Source: Helicobacteraceae bacterium
GTDB lineage: Bacteria > Campylobacterota > Campylobacteria > Campylobacterales > Sulfurimonadaceae
Length of the DNA: 9,539 bases
Assembly: GCA_030613795.1 (NCBI GenBank)
Contig: JAUWLG010000035.1
Location: forward strand, 1 to 9,539
Direction: 5' to 3'
Below are positions 1 to 6,455 of the stretch, piece by piece. Position 1 is the first letter of the stretch, and every line of letters begins with the position of its first letter. The notes below the pieces were generated by a model. The model saw only the letters and a program-made list of their open reading frames with translations, searched no databases and was not told where the DNA came from. A program made the translations under genes and the position numbers.

Positions 1-1
1 T

Positions 2-178
2 GTCTTTTACTGTGACACCGGCAAGGCGACACACGACCGTCTGAAAGAGTACCGAGCAAAATTTCCTAAGTACCACTGTCTTTCACTGCGTGGGGGACGC
101 GGGTATTGGCGTAAAAACATGCAGCTTCTTCCCGACAGAGCAGAGGCAGGCGAACTGCCAAAGGCAGAGGATGAGTGA
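2..178 (+). CDS. Rhodanese-like domain protein, C-terminal fragment
   Basis: An open frame enters from the left edge and gives 58 residues before TGA. It contains CDTGKAT, which resembles the rhodanese active-site loop with the catalytic cysteine at fragment residue 4, and LRGGRGYW at residues 29-36, matching the usual L-x-G-G-x-x-x-W end of the fold. Rhodanese domains carry sulfur as a persulfide on this cysteine, in sulfur transfer or redox roles. The tail after the fold is short and acidic (ends KAEDE). The stop lies inside the next gene (ATGAGTGA, 8-nt overlap), so the two are probably translationally coupled. The 5' part is outside the window, so full length and any other domain are unknown. 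The family call rests on two motifs only. Confidence 0.7.
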   Translation, partial: VFYCDTGKATHDRLKEYRAKFPKYHCLSLRGGRGYWRKNMQLLPDRAEAGELPKAEDE

Positions 179-497
179 GGATTACACAGCATACCTGGAT
201 CGGTTTGTAAAGTGTCTGGATGAAGAGCGGTTTTATGATGCGCACGAAGCATTGGAAGAGGTCTGGTTTCCACGACGTTTTGAAGATGATATGGAGATGA
301 AACTTGTTAAAGGTTTTATCAATGCTGCAGTGTCGTTTGAACTGACCAAACGCGGCCGTCCAAAACCGGCGACAAAAGCATGGGGAAATTATGAAAAATA
401 CCGTCCTTTATTGGATGCATTCACCTCTGAAAACACCCCCTATTATGTACGTTTAGCACTTCGTGTAGAAGAAATGCGAAAAGTACGAGAATCATAA
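171..497 (+). CDS. DUF309 family protein
   Basis: The product is a 108-residue soluble protein without signal peptide or membrane helices. Residues 21-32 read FYDAHEALEEVW, the hallmark of DUF309 (F-x-[DE]-x-H-E-x-L-E-x-x-W), followed by a helix KLVKGFINAAVSFEL (residues 44-58), where family members have a G-[LF]-I-[QN]-x-A pattern. DUF309 is a small all-helical family of unknown biochemical function; H25, E26 and E29 are its conserved polar residues and could bind a metal (inference). I chose the ATG at 171 because it overlaps the stop of the upstream rhodanese-like gene and puts the DUF309 motif near the N-terminus. The frame is open further upstream to an ATG at 90, but that stretch lies inside the rhodanese-like frame and has no family match. 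Confidence 0.85.
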   Translation: MSEDYTAYLDRFVKCLDEERFYDAHEALEEVWFPRRFEDDMEMKLVKGFINAAVSFELTKRGRPKPATKAWGNYEKYRPLLDAFTSENTPYYVRLALRVEEMRKVRES

Positions 498-525
498 AAA
501 CATCATCTTCTTTTGTTACAATATG

Positions 526-531
526 TATAAA
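526..531 (+). promoter_or_regulatory. Candidate -10 box for the mscS operon
   Basis: TATAAA sits in the AT-rich 57-nt gap before mscS. It would start transcription near 538, just ahead of an AGGAG ribosome binding site at 543-547, 7 nt before the ATG. No TTGACA-like -35 is visible, as is common in Campylobacterota. TACAAT at 517-522 is an alternative -10. Confidence 0.4.
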
Positions 532-554
532 TATATTGCATTAGGAGTGTCAAG

Positions 555-1421
555 ATGGCAGATGCGACAGATATCAATCAAATGGGTGAGAACTTAGGTG
601 TGAGTTTAGACGTCAACAAGTATTACGACTTGGCTATTCAGTATGGTGCTGAATATGGACTAAAGATCATCGGTGCGATTATCATCTTTTATGTTGGAAA
701 GATGGTGGCGAATGGGCTTCGTACTCTTATTGAGAAAGCCTTAAAGCATCAAAATGTCGAAGTGACATTGATCGAGTTTGCAGGCAGTGCGATCTATTAT
801 GGTCTTATGGCTGTTGTTCTTCTCGCAGCTATTAGTAATATCGGGATTCAGACAACCTCATTTATGGCGATTCTTGGTGCTGCCGGTTTAGCCATCGGTT
901 TAGCGCTCAAAGATACACTTTCGAACATCGGTTCGGCTGTTGTTATCTTGGTGTTCCGTCCGTTTAAGGTCGGTGATTATATCAATGCCGGCGGTGCAGA
1001 GGGTGTGGTCGATCGAATCAGCCTCTTTACGACAACGATCAGTCCTGTTGATAACCGTATGATCATCGTGCCGAACTCTGCTATTACGGCCGGAAATATT
1101 ACAAATTTTTCTTCAAAAGCTGTACGGCGTGTCGACCATGCAGTGGGTATCGGTTATGAAGAGGATATCAAAAAAGCTAAAGAGGTGATGTATGGTGTGA
1201 TAGAGAAGAGCAAACACACTATCAGTGATCCTGAGCCACTTGTAGCCGTTACGGACTTAGGTGATAGCAGCGTCAACTTTACGGTGCGTGCTTGGGTTAA
1301 CTCTGCAGACTATTGGACTGCTTACTTTGAGATCATCGAAGAGGTAAAATATGCGCTTGATGAAGCGGGTATCAGCATTCCATTCCCACAAATGGATGTT
1401 CATATGGACAAAGGAGAATAA
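555..1421 (+). CDS. mscS: Small-conductance mechanosensitive channel MscS
   Basis: The product is a 288-residue inner-membrane protein, the length of E. coli MscS (286). It opens under membrane tension to release solutes on osmotic downshock, as a heptamer. Two N-terminal helices (about 36-58 and 75-95) precede the pore helix TM3 (about 100-134). TM3 has the Gly/Ala packing pattern GAAGLAIGLALKDTLSN (108-124); L112 and L116 align with the E. coli L105/L109 vapour-lock gate. The beta-domain motif FRPFKVGDYI (134-143), VPNS...GNITNFS and the C-terminal ISIPFPQMDV all match MscS. Q112-G113 of E. coli are K119-D120 here; G113 is the inactivation kink, so gating may differ (inference). The start has AGGAG 7 nt upstream. 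A DUF481 outer-membrane gene follows after 3 nt. Confidence 0.97.
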   Translation: MADATDINQMGENLGVSLDVNKYYDLAIQYGAEYGLKIIGAIIIFYVGKMVANGLRTLIEKALKHQNVEVTLIEFAGSAIYYGLMAVVLLAAISNIGIQTTSFMAILGAAGLAIGLALKDTLSNIGSAVVILVFRPFKVGDYINAGGAEGVVDRISLFTTTISPVDNRMIIVPNSAITAGNITNFSSKAVRRVDHAVGIGYEEDIKKAKEVMYGVIEKSKHTISDPEPLVAVTDLGDSSVNFTVRAWVNSADYWTAYFEIIEEVKYALDEAGISIPFPQMDVHMDKGE

Positions 1422-1424
1422 TCA

Positions 1425-2180
1425 ATGAAGAGAATAGTTAGTTTACTGCTTGCAGTAGGACTTTTTACAGGATTGAGTGCAGATGAAGAAAATGTGCTTA
1501 AAACCCATGCTGAGATTGGTTACACCAATACGGCGGGTAATACCGAATCGCAAGATCTTGCCGGAAATCTTAAAATGGAGTACCCATTTGGAAAGAAAAA
1601 TGCGCTGCGTTTTGTCGGAAATGTGCTCTACTCAACAAATAAAGATTTTGAGTCGAATACGACTTCGACGACAAAAAACCGTTGGGATGCCGAGGCAAAC
1701 TATGATTACAACTTCAATGAGACTTGGGCTTTCAACTACCTGGCCGGTGGAAAAGGTGATAAGTTCTCGACCTACAGCTATCAAGCCTACACCGGGCCGG
1801 GTGCGGTTTGGACAACAATCAAGAGCGATACAAACAATCTAAAGTTCCAGGCCAATGTGCTCTGGTCTTGGGATGAGTCCCGTGAGCCTTATGGTGATAC
1901 AAATGAGACGATGCATGACTATGCTTCATGGCAGGCATCGATGGACTATACGTTGCAGATGACGAAAAGCTCAAAGTTCATCCAGTATCTGATGTATCGC
2001 AGTGAGTTCGAAGATTCGACAAACTATTTTGCCAAATCTAAAACAGCACTGGAGAGCAAGATCAATAGTTCACTCTCTCTTGGTGTAAGCTATACGGTTG
2101 ACTACACCAACAATAAAGCCGTGGATGTACGCTCGTATACCGACCGGGTCTTCCTGGCAGCTCTTATCGCCGATTTTTAA
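1425..2180 (+). CDS. DUF481/YdiY-type outer-membrane beta-barrel protein
   Basis: The product has 251 residues. A signal peptide (1-19, cleavage after LSA) leads into a protein of alternating amphipathic strands ending in F, the usual C-terminal signal for BAM-dependent barrels. IGYTNTAGNTESQDLAGN (31-48) is the DUF481 start signature (G-x-x-x-[TS]-x-G-N-T). The family includes E. coli YdiY, described as a putative salt-induced outer-membrane protein; the molecular role is unknown. AAGGAG at 1411-1416 lies inside the last codons of mscS and the gap is only 3 nt, so it is almost certainly co-transcribed with the channel. This supports, but does not prove, an osmotic or salt-related role. Its N-terminal half also shows a 121-codon frame in another phase, which I take as a shadow. 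Confidence 0.88.
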   Translation: MKRIVSLLLAVGLFTGLSADEENVLKTHAEIGYTNTAGNTESQDLAGNLKMEYPFGKKNALRFVGNVLYSTNKDFESNTTSTTKNRWDAEANYDYNFNETWAFNYLAGGKGDKFSTYSYQAYTGPGAVWTTIKSDTNNLKFQANVLWSWDESREPYGDTNETMHDYASWQASMDYTLQMTKSSKFIQYLMYRSEFEDSTNYFAKSKTALESKINSSLSLGVSYTVDYTNNKAVDVRSYTDRVFLAALIADF

Positions 2181-2181
2181 C

Positions 2182-2213
2182 GCCTAATAGCTCAAGCTTT
2201 AAAAAGCTTAGGC
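2182..2213 (+). terminator. Imperfect hairpin after the mscS-DUF481 unit
   Basis: AAGCTTT-AA-AAAGCTT (2194-2209) can pair as 7 bp. Alternatively GCTTT/AAAGC is extended by GCCTAA (2182-2187) with TTAGGC (2208-2213), leaving an 8-nt bulge. There is no clean U-run after it, so termination would be weak. A -10 box for the next gene starts 3 nt later. Confidence 0.3.
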
Positions 2214-2216
2214 CGC

Positions 2217-2222
2217 TATAAT
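2217..2222 (+). promoter_or_regulatory. -10 box for the second DUF481-like gene
   Basis: A perfect TATAAT lies 29 nt before the ATG at 2252. There is no -35 match at 17 nt. It predicts a start near 2229 and a leader of about 23 nt. The leader has no AGGAG; the 8 bases directly before the ATG are GGGGCCCC. Confidence 0.5.
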
Positions 2223-2251
2223 TCTGCTTTATTTTATCTGAGCGGGGCCCC

Positions 2252-3022
2252 ATGTCTAAGTATCTTTTTTTATCTTTCTTTCTATTTTCTACCTCTCTTT
2301 TTGCCGTTGTTCAAATCGCCCCTAACGAAGTCGGTCTGCGTCCTGGCTTCTCCGGTAAAGTCCAGCTTGCTATCCACACACACCGCGGCAACCCCGACAA
2401 AGACGAATATGACGTTGGCGGTCTCTTCACTTATGACAATAACCGCTCTTACGTGACCTGGATCGATTTTTCATATGCTTATGGTCAAGCTGCAGGTGTT
2501 GAAAATGAGAACAAAGCGTATGCACATTACCGTTTCCTTCACACACTCTATTCACCATCATGGAACTGGGAAGCGTATGTTCAAAATCAAGGGGATGATT
2601 TTCGTAATATTCAGCGAAGGCTGTTAGGCGGTGCGGGCCTTAGATGGCGTTTTTATGATAGTCAAGCGTTCGGTCGTATCTATTTCGGTCTTGGAGGGTA
2701 TTATGAATACCTAAACTATACGACTGACATTGATCCACGAGAACGTAATGTACGAATGAGCAGCTATCTTAGTTACACTAAAAAGCTTGGAACAGATGCG
2801 CGGCTTAGTATCTCAAGCTATTTTCAACCCAAAATGGGCAATTGGGATGATCATTATGTGCACCATACCGCATCACTTTTTATCTATATCTACGGCTCTC
2901 TTTTTATAAATGTCTCTCTGTTGCATGCCTATGATAACAGGCCTGCTATTGGTATTGAGAAGACCGATCTTCAGCAGATCACCTCAATTGGCTGGAAGTT
3001 TGGCGCTAAGTCGGATCGATAA
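2252..3022 (+). CDS. DUF481-like outer-membrane beta-barrel protein
   Basis: The product has 256 residues with a signal peptide (1-18, cleavage after LFA). The body alternates aromatic and polar residues as in barrels. Residues 35-60 (GKVQLAIHTHRGN...) resemble the DUF481 first strand, with HRGN in place of SGNT. The stretch with Q-G-D-D-F, R-R-L-L-G-G-A-G-L at about 112-131 is another family-like region. It looks like a diverged second member next to the canonical DUF481 gene, possibly an old duplication. The last strand ends ITSIGWKF, and six extra residues GAKSDR follow, so the C-terminal aromatic is not terminal. The last 39 bp overlap the convergent MFS gene. The ATG is chosen because the signal peptide begins there, although no Shine-Dalgarno sequence precedes it. 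Family membership is less certain than for the upstream gene. Confidence 0.75.
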   Translation: MSKYLFLSFFLFSTSLFAVVQIAPNEVGLRPGFSGKVQLAIHTHRGNPDKDEYDVGGLFTYDNNRSYVTWIDFSYAYGQAAGVENENKAYAHYRFLHTLYSPSWNWEAYVQNQGDDFRNIQRRLLGGAGLRWRFYDSQAFGRIYFGLGGYYEYLNYTTDIDPRERNVRMSSYLSYTKKLGTDARLSISSYFQPKMGNWDDHYVHHTASLFIYIYGSLFINVSLLHAYDNRPAIGIEKTDLQQITSIGWKFGAKSDR

Positions 3023-4087
3023 TAAGGCCAAGGCTGCGACAAAAGCGGCATATAAAAAGAGCATCGATGGCCATAGCTCATAGATGTAACCGGCACTGAT
3101 CGCCCCGATAAACCCTCCAAGCCCATACGAGATACCAAAGAAAAACTGCTGTGCCAGTTTACGCTCAGAGTAAAGTGCATAGAGATAGCTGATAGCCGCA
3201 GTATGAAAAAGAGCAAAGCTAAAGGCGTGTAGACTCTGAGCAAAATAGAGTACTATGAGGTTTTCTGGGAAGAGATAGGTTAGAAGCCATCGTATGACAG
3301 TGATAAGCAGGGAAAATTCCAGAAGTTTGAGCAGGTTGCGTCTGAGCAGCGGCCCTTGAAAATAGAAGAGTATGATCTCAGCGATCACCCCGAAACTCCA
3401 GAGATAGACAGTGGTCTCAAGTGAGATGCCATGGGCGGTCTCGTAGATGGTAAAGAAATTATAAAAGGGTCCAAAGCTCACTTGCATCAGCATTAGCCCT
3501 AGCCATAACGGCCAGTGTGCAAGCAGATTAAGATGTTTGCCTTCAATGCTTTCAGGTTCTACCACTTTTTTGTTATCAAGATGGGCGATGATATAGCCAA
3601 AGAGCACCGTCGAGGTAACCATGACAAGTAAAAAGAGCAGGGCTGTTGTAGGAATATCTAAAAACTTCACTAAGATGAGGGCGACCAGTATAAAGCCGAT
3701 GGAGCCAAAGAGACGGACCTTTCCATAAGACTCTTTGCCAATGAGTGAAAGGGCGATCACTTCTACATATGGCAAGATAAGACTCATTCCGATCCCCATG
3801 GCGATATTACTAAAGAGCAGCGGCCAAAAACTCTCTATTGTGAGAAAAAATGAGATGGCTGCAAGCAGTAGAAGCACAAGCGCACTATTAAAGGTCTTCA
3901 GGTCTAGTTTGATTCCCTTGAGAAAGAGAAAAGGGATAGCAAAACGTACAAGTGGACCAGCCGCAAAGATAATACCTATCTCAGAAGGGCTGTAGCCGAC
4001 CATAGAGAGTACTTTAGGTAAAAAGATGACATAGATAGCCACAATGGCAAAATAGAAGAAGTAGAAGAGAGCGATCAGTGCTGTCAT
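2984..4087 (-). CDS. MFS transporter, HcaT/phenylpropionate-permease-like (MFS_1_like)
   Basis: The product is a 367-residue very hydrophobic protein with about 12 predicted helices, close to the size of E. coli HcaT (about 380). YGKVRLFGSIGF (121-132) is the loop-helix motif of this subfamily and corresponds to the MFS motif region before TM5. GISLETTVYLWSFGVIAEI (220-238) matches the conserved L-W-[SA]-x-G-V-x-A-E of HcaT-like permeases. Substrates of the family include aromatic acids, but most members are uncharacterised, so the substrate here is unknown. The gene follows the RDD gene after about 15 nt and is probably co-transcribed. No Shine-Dalgarno is visible before the ATG; a 9-bp tandem repeat occupies that space. 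The 3' end overlaps the convergent barrel gene by 39 bp. Confidence 0.85.
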   Translation of the reverse strand: MTALIALFYFFYFAIVAIYVIFLPKVLSMVGYSPSEIGIIFAAGPLVRFAIPFLFLKGIKLDLKTFNSALVLLLLAAISFFLTIESFWPLLFSNIAMGIGMSLILPYVEVIALSLIGKESYGKVRLFGSIGFILVALILVKFLDIPTTALLFLLVMVTSTVLFGYIIAHLDNKKVVEPESIEGKHLNLLAHWPLWLGLMLMQVSFGPFYNFFTIYETAHGISLETTVYLWSFGVIAEIILFYFQGPLLRRNLLKLLEFSLLITVIRWLLTYLFPENLIVLYFAQSLHAFSFALFHTAAISYLYALYSERKLAQQFFFGISYGLGGFIGAISAGYIYELWPSMLFLYAAFVAALALLSIRLSAKLPAN

Positions 4088-4111
4088 TATGGGCTATACG
4101 GGCTATATGGG
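4088..4111 (-). repeat. 9-bp tandem repeat across the RDD stop / MFS start junction
   Basis: On the + strand the repeat is TATGGGCTA, TACGGGCTA, then TATGGG: 2.7 copies with one change. Because the unit is 9 bp, it stays in the RDD reading frame and duplicates the end of that protein as Pro-Ile-stop, Pro-Val-stop, Pro-Ile. It fills the region where an MFS ribosome binding site would be expected. The pattern suggests replication slippage. Confidence 0.85.
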
Positions 4112-4612
4112 TTTATTGATGATAGCCGTATGGCTGATGAGGTCATGCAGCATACGTTTGTCGCGCCGCATAAGCCCCCAAAGGTAGCCAAAGAGAAAAA
4201 GGGAGATAAAGTAGCTTAAAAATCGAGCGATCAACTGCAGATATGAAGCACTCTTAAAGCTGCCTGCATCAACTATTTCAATACGAGCCATCTTCATTCC
4301 CGGGGTCTGTCTGGTTATTTTCCAAAAGAGTACAAAGGCGGTCATAAAAAGAGTGAATTGCACAATGGAGGCCACAGGGTTAGGTGCCTGCTCTTGTGCC
4401 TTCTGCGTCTGCATCATGGCATCGCTGAAACCGGCTGTCTGCATCTGTTCGTAACCAAAAAAGATCATTATAATAATAGTGATAGGAATACCGATCATAA
4501 AAACATCGGTAATAAAGGCAAGTGTACGGCTCCAGAAACCTGCATACTGCACCTTAGGTTTTTGTGTTGGAGTTGTAATATTTTTTTTATGTTTTATGTC
4601 TCGCCATCTCAT
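4103..4612 (-). CDS. RDD family membrane protein
   Basis: The product has 169 residues with a basic N-terminus (1-22) and then the RDD fold: YAGFWSRTLAFITDVFMIGIP (first helix, with R29 and D36 as the family's Arg/Asp pair), a second helix at about 82-98, the TPGMKMARIEIVD turn at 103-115, and a last helix ending in DKRMLHDLISHTAII (151-165), where H156-D157 are the other conserved polar residues. The residues after helix 1 (55-79) are Gln/Met/Ala-rich. RDD proteins are small inner-membrane proteins, a few linked to ion transport, mostly of unknown function. The ATG at 4612 lies only 6 nt after a TATAAT box, so the mRNA may be leaderless. It is followed by the MFS gene on the same strand. RDD identity is clear; function is not. 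Confidence 0.88.
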   Translation of the reverse strand: MRWRDIKHKKNITTPTQKPKVQYAGFWSRTLAFITDVFMIGIPITIIIMIFFGYEQMQTAGFSDAMMQTQKAQEQAPNPVASIVQFTLFMTAFVLFWKITRQTPGMKMARIEIVDAGSFKSASYLQLIARFLSYFISLFLFGYLWGLMRRDKRMLHDLISHTAIINKPI

Positions 4613-4618
4613 GACGGC

Positions 4619-4624
4619 ATTATA
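4619..4624 (-). promoter_or_regulatory. Extended -10 promoter giving a likely leaderless RDD mRNA
   Basis: On the - strand TGCTATAAT is a full extended -10 element. Only GCCGTC separates it from the ATG at 4612, so the normal +1 (6-7 nt after the -10) coincides with the start codon. No -35 match is seen. A 5-2-5 inverted repeat GTAAATGTTTAC at 4660-4671 lies around -50 and might be an operator. Confidence 0.6.
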
Positions 4625-4691
4625 GCATTCTTTACAGTTAAAAACTTGGTTAACGGGTGGTAAATGTTTACAATTGGTTAGTCTCTATACC

Positions 4692-4736
4692 CTATACTTT
4701 TACTACCTCAATGATTGAGATTGTTGAGTTTTTCAT
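4692..4736 (-). CDS. Candidate 14-residue small protein or leader peptide
   Basis: The sequence encodes MKNSTISIIEVVKV followed by TAG. AAGGAG at 4745-4750 lies 8 nt before the ATG, the best Shine-Dalgarno/start combination in this gap. The ATG overlaps the TGA of a 15-codon mini-ORF (MKETRPNFELKECVK, 4733-4780), whose own ATG overlaps the TGA of a 6-codon one (4777-4797) preceded by GGGG. The chain lies upstream of, and on the same strand as, the RDD-MFS pair. Translation is not demonstrated. I do not recognise the peptide; it could be a leader peptide, a real small protein or chance. Confidence 0.3.
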   Translation of the reverse strand: MKNSTISIIEVVKV

Positions 4737-4763
4737 TTTACACACTCCTTAAGTTCAAAGTTT

Positions 4764-4792
4764 GGCCGGGTTTCTTTCATTTACCCGAGACC
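4764..4792 (-). other. RNA hairpin overlapping the mini-ORFs
   Basis: On the - strand CGGGT (4787-4783) pairs with ACCCG (4771-4767), and an outer GG/CC pair closes with small bulges. The 11-nt loop contains the ATGA joining the first two mini-ORFs. There is no U-run after it on this strand, so it is not a standard terminator for the gene ending at 4865. On the + strand a T8 run follows about 12 nt later, but no gene precedes it. Confidence 0.4.
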
Positions 4793-4864
4793 AACATTTT
4801 CCCCTTTTTTTTCAAAATCTAAAAACTCTATACTTAATTACCCTACCAACTAAATACCTCAATA

Positions 4865-6247
4865 TTAATCCCGTAATCCAAAATAGAACTCCAGCAGCGC
4901 CTTCAGATAGTAGTTCGATGTAAATTCATACTTGTCATCATAGGATAAGATCGGCTGCAGTCGATAGACAATATATTTGCGTGAGGCCTGTTTACTCCAG
5001 TTCAATCCGACAGCATAACGGTATACGCCTCGTTTTGGTCGGTATCCATCGTCATCTGCTGGTTGCTCCTGGGTACGCCCATACATACCGATATAAGGTG
5101 TAAAGTTCCCATATTTTCCCAATGTAAAATTAATAGCCGGTTGGACAAAGTAGTTCATGCCGTCCACTCTATTAGTGCTAGAACGTTGAAACAGCAGTGA
5201 GAACATTGTTCTATCATCAATTTTACGCTTGAAGTCCAGATTGGTCCACTCTTCAAATTCATCTTTTAAAGAGTATCTAAATGTTTGAGAGGGCTGGAAC
5301 AACCAGCTGCTGAGAAGTGCCTCATACTTGAAGTCCGCTTTGCCATAAGGGTTGTCTATCGAAGTAATACCAAGACGTACAGTGGATTTAACCGGATCAA
5401 GCAGGCCAAGAATATTATGGAAACCCAATGCGATACTCTCATCGCGTTCTGCCTCGGTTCCCTCAAGTGAGAGATCTGAACTGTTCTTGGTGTCATCACC
5501 AATGATGAGGTCAACCTTGTCTCGTGTCCGCGGGATCTTCAGTCGGGCAGTAATACTGTAGATAAACTGATCGTCACCCCTATAGTCAAACGCATACCCG
5601 CCACGCAGACGGATGTAACTATGGTTGGACCTATCCAAAAAGCCATCACTGACGCTCTCTTCATCAAACAACTTTGAGATAAGATAGGTTTGTTCACCTT
5701 TGCGTTGGTCTCGCGAAGCCAGTTGTGGTGGCAGCTCTACTTTTTCTTCTTGTAATAAAGCATGCTGCTCTGCAGTGCCATTATTCTCATTGGAGATGGA
5801 CTTTGTTGCATTGTCATCTTCACTGGCAGTCAAGTTCGCATCAGTCTGTCCGGACATATATGCATCATAATCCAATAACCAATACAGAGAGTAATCGATC
5901 CCTGATCCAATAATGATGACCGCATCTGTCCCATACAGGTAAACCGTATCCATCCCGCTTAGAAAGTTACGGTAATATAACCAGCTTTTAGCGGTTATAT
6001 CTTCAAAAGTGAAAGTCTCTTCCGACCTATTGTCATCGTAAACCGTAGCATTACTCTCCATCAATAGGAACTGCTCTAGGCTCAAAGAGGTATTCTCATC
6101 AGCAATTGCATGGATTATGGAGAGGTCAGGCATGTAGATACTGTTATTATTGTCAGAGGTAATAGAAGGTTTCGGAGTGATTGTATCAGCTGCGTGAAGC
6201 AAAGAACCAATCAACATAAGAAAAACAGTATAGCTGACTGTTTTCAA
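4865..6247 (-). CDS. Uncharacterised outer-membrane beta-barrel protein
   Basis: The product has 460 residues. A signal peptide spans 1-19 (cleavage after LLHA or HAA). Residues 20-185 hold an Asn/Asp/Glu/Ser-rich, poorly structured region (for example SEDDNATKSISNENNG at 142-157) around a hydrophobic aromatic segment at 88-130 containing YLYGTDAVIIIGSGIDYS. From about 208 to the end the pattern is alternating barrel strands (SYIRLRGGYAFDYRG, YRYAVGLNWSKQ, YYLKALLEFYF). The protein ends FYFGLRD, so the terminal aromatic is four residues in. I do not recognise a named family; a surface barrel with an N-terminal periplasmic domain is inferred. The start codon is TTG, supported by AAGGAG at 6254-6259 six nt away and by the signal peptide beginning there. 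The gene lies downstream of the tRNA array in the same orientation. Confidence 0.75.
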   Translation of the reverse strand: MKTVSYTVFLMLIGSLLHAADTITPKPSITSDNNNSIYMPDLSIIHAIADENTSLSLEQFLLMESNATVYDDNRSEETFTFEDITAKSWLYYRNFLSGMDTVYLYGTDAVIIIGSGIDYSLYWLLDYDAYMSGQTDANLTASEDDNATKSISNENNGTAEQHALLQEEKVELPPQLASRDQRKGEQTYLISKLFDEESVSDGFLDRSNHSYIRLRGGYAFDYRGDDQFIYSITARLKIPRTRDKVDLIIGDDTKNSSDLSLEGTEAERDESIALGFHNILGLLDPVKSTVRLGITSIDNPYGKADFKYEALLSSWLFQPSQTFRYSLKDEFEEWTNLDFKRKIDDRTMFSLLFQRSSTNRVDGMNYFVQPAINFTLGKYGNFTPYIGMYGRTQEQPADDDGYRPKRGVYRYAVGLNWSKQASRKYIVYRLQPILSYDDKYEFTSNYYLKALLEFYFGLRD

Positions 6248-6279
6248 ATATCACTCCTTTTGTTATAGCGTCAGATGAT

Positions 6280-6285
6280 TTTATA
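6280..6285 (-). promoter_or_regulatory. Candidate -10 box for the 460-residue barrel gene
   Basis: TATAAA on the - strand would place the start near 6273, about 26 nt before the TTG start and ahead of the AAGGAG site. A second box TATAAC at 6262-6267 would start inside the ribosome binding site and is less likely. No -35 match is seen. Confidence 0.35.
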
Positions 6286-6455
6286 CTATATTTGATAAAA
6301 AAGAGAAAGATGCGATACGTGCGTATATGATAAAAGGGTTTAAAGATTCTTGAGAAATAGAAAATAGTAACTGTACGTATACCGTGATTAGTCTATGTGG
6401 ATGAGTAAAATAGTTTTAGAGGTTTTTTTATTTTGAGTAGTTAAATCATGAAGAT

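Noticed and set aside
90..170. Upstream ATG extending the DUF309 gene by 27 residues
   Set aside because: The stretch is the other-frame reading of the rhodanese-like gene and lies outside the DUF309 fold; the overlap ATG at 171 fits better.
1477..1842. 121-codon frame inside the DUF481 gene
   Set aside because: It is a shadow frame rich in Arg, Met and Ser without start signals; the enclosing gene has a signal peptide and family motif.
4358..4663. 101-codon + strand frame opposite the RDD gene
   Set aside because: It is antisense to a gene with a clear family match; the product is Cys/His-rich with no recognisable domain or ribosome binding site.
4797..4812. T-rich run after the hairpin on the + strand as a terminator
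   Set aside because: No + strand gene ends upstream, and on the - strand the order of hairpin and run is reversed.
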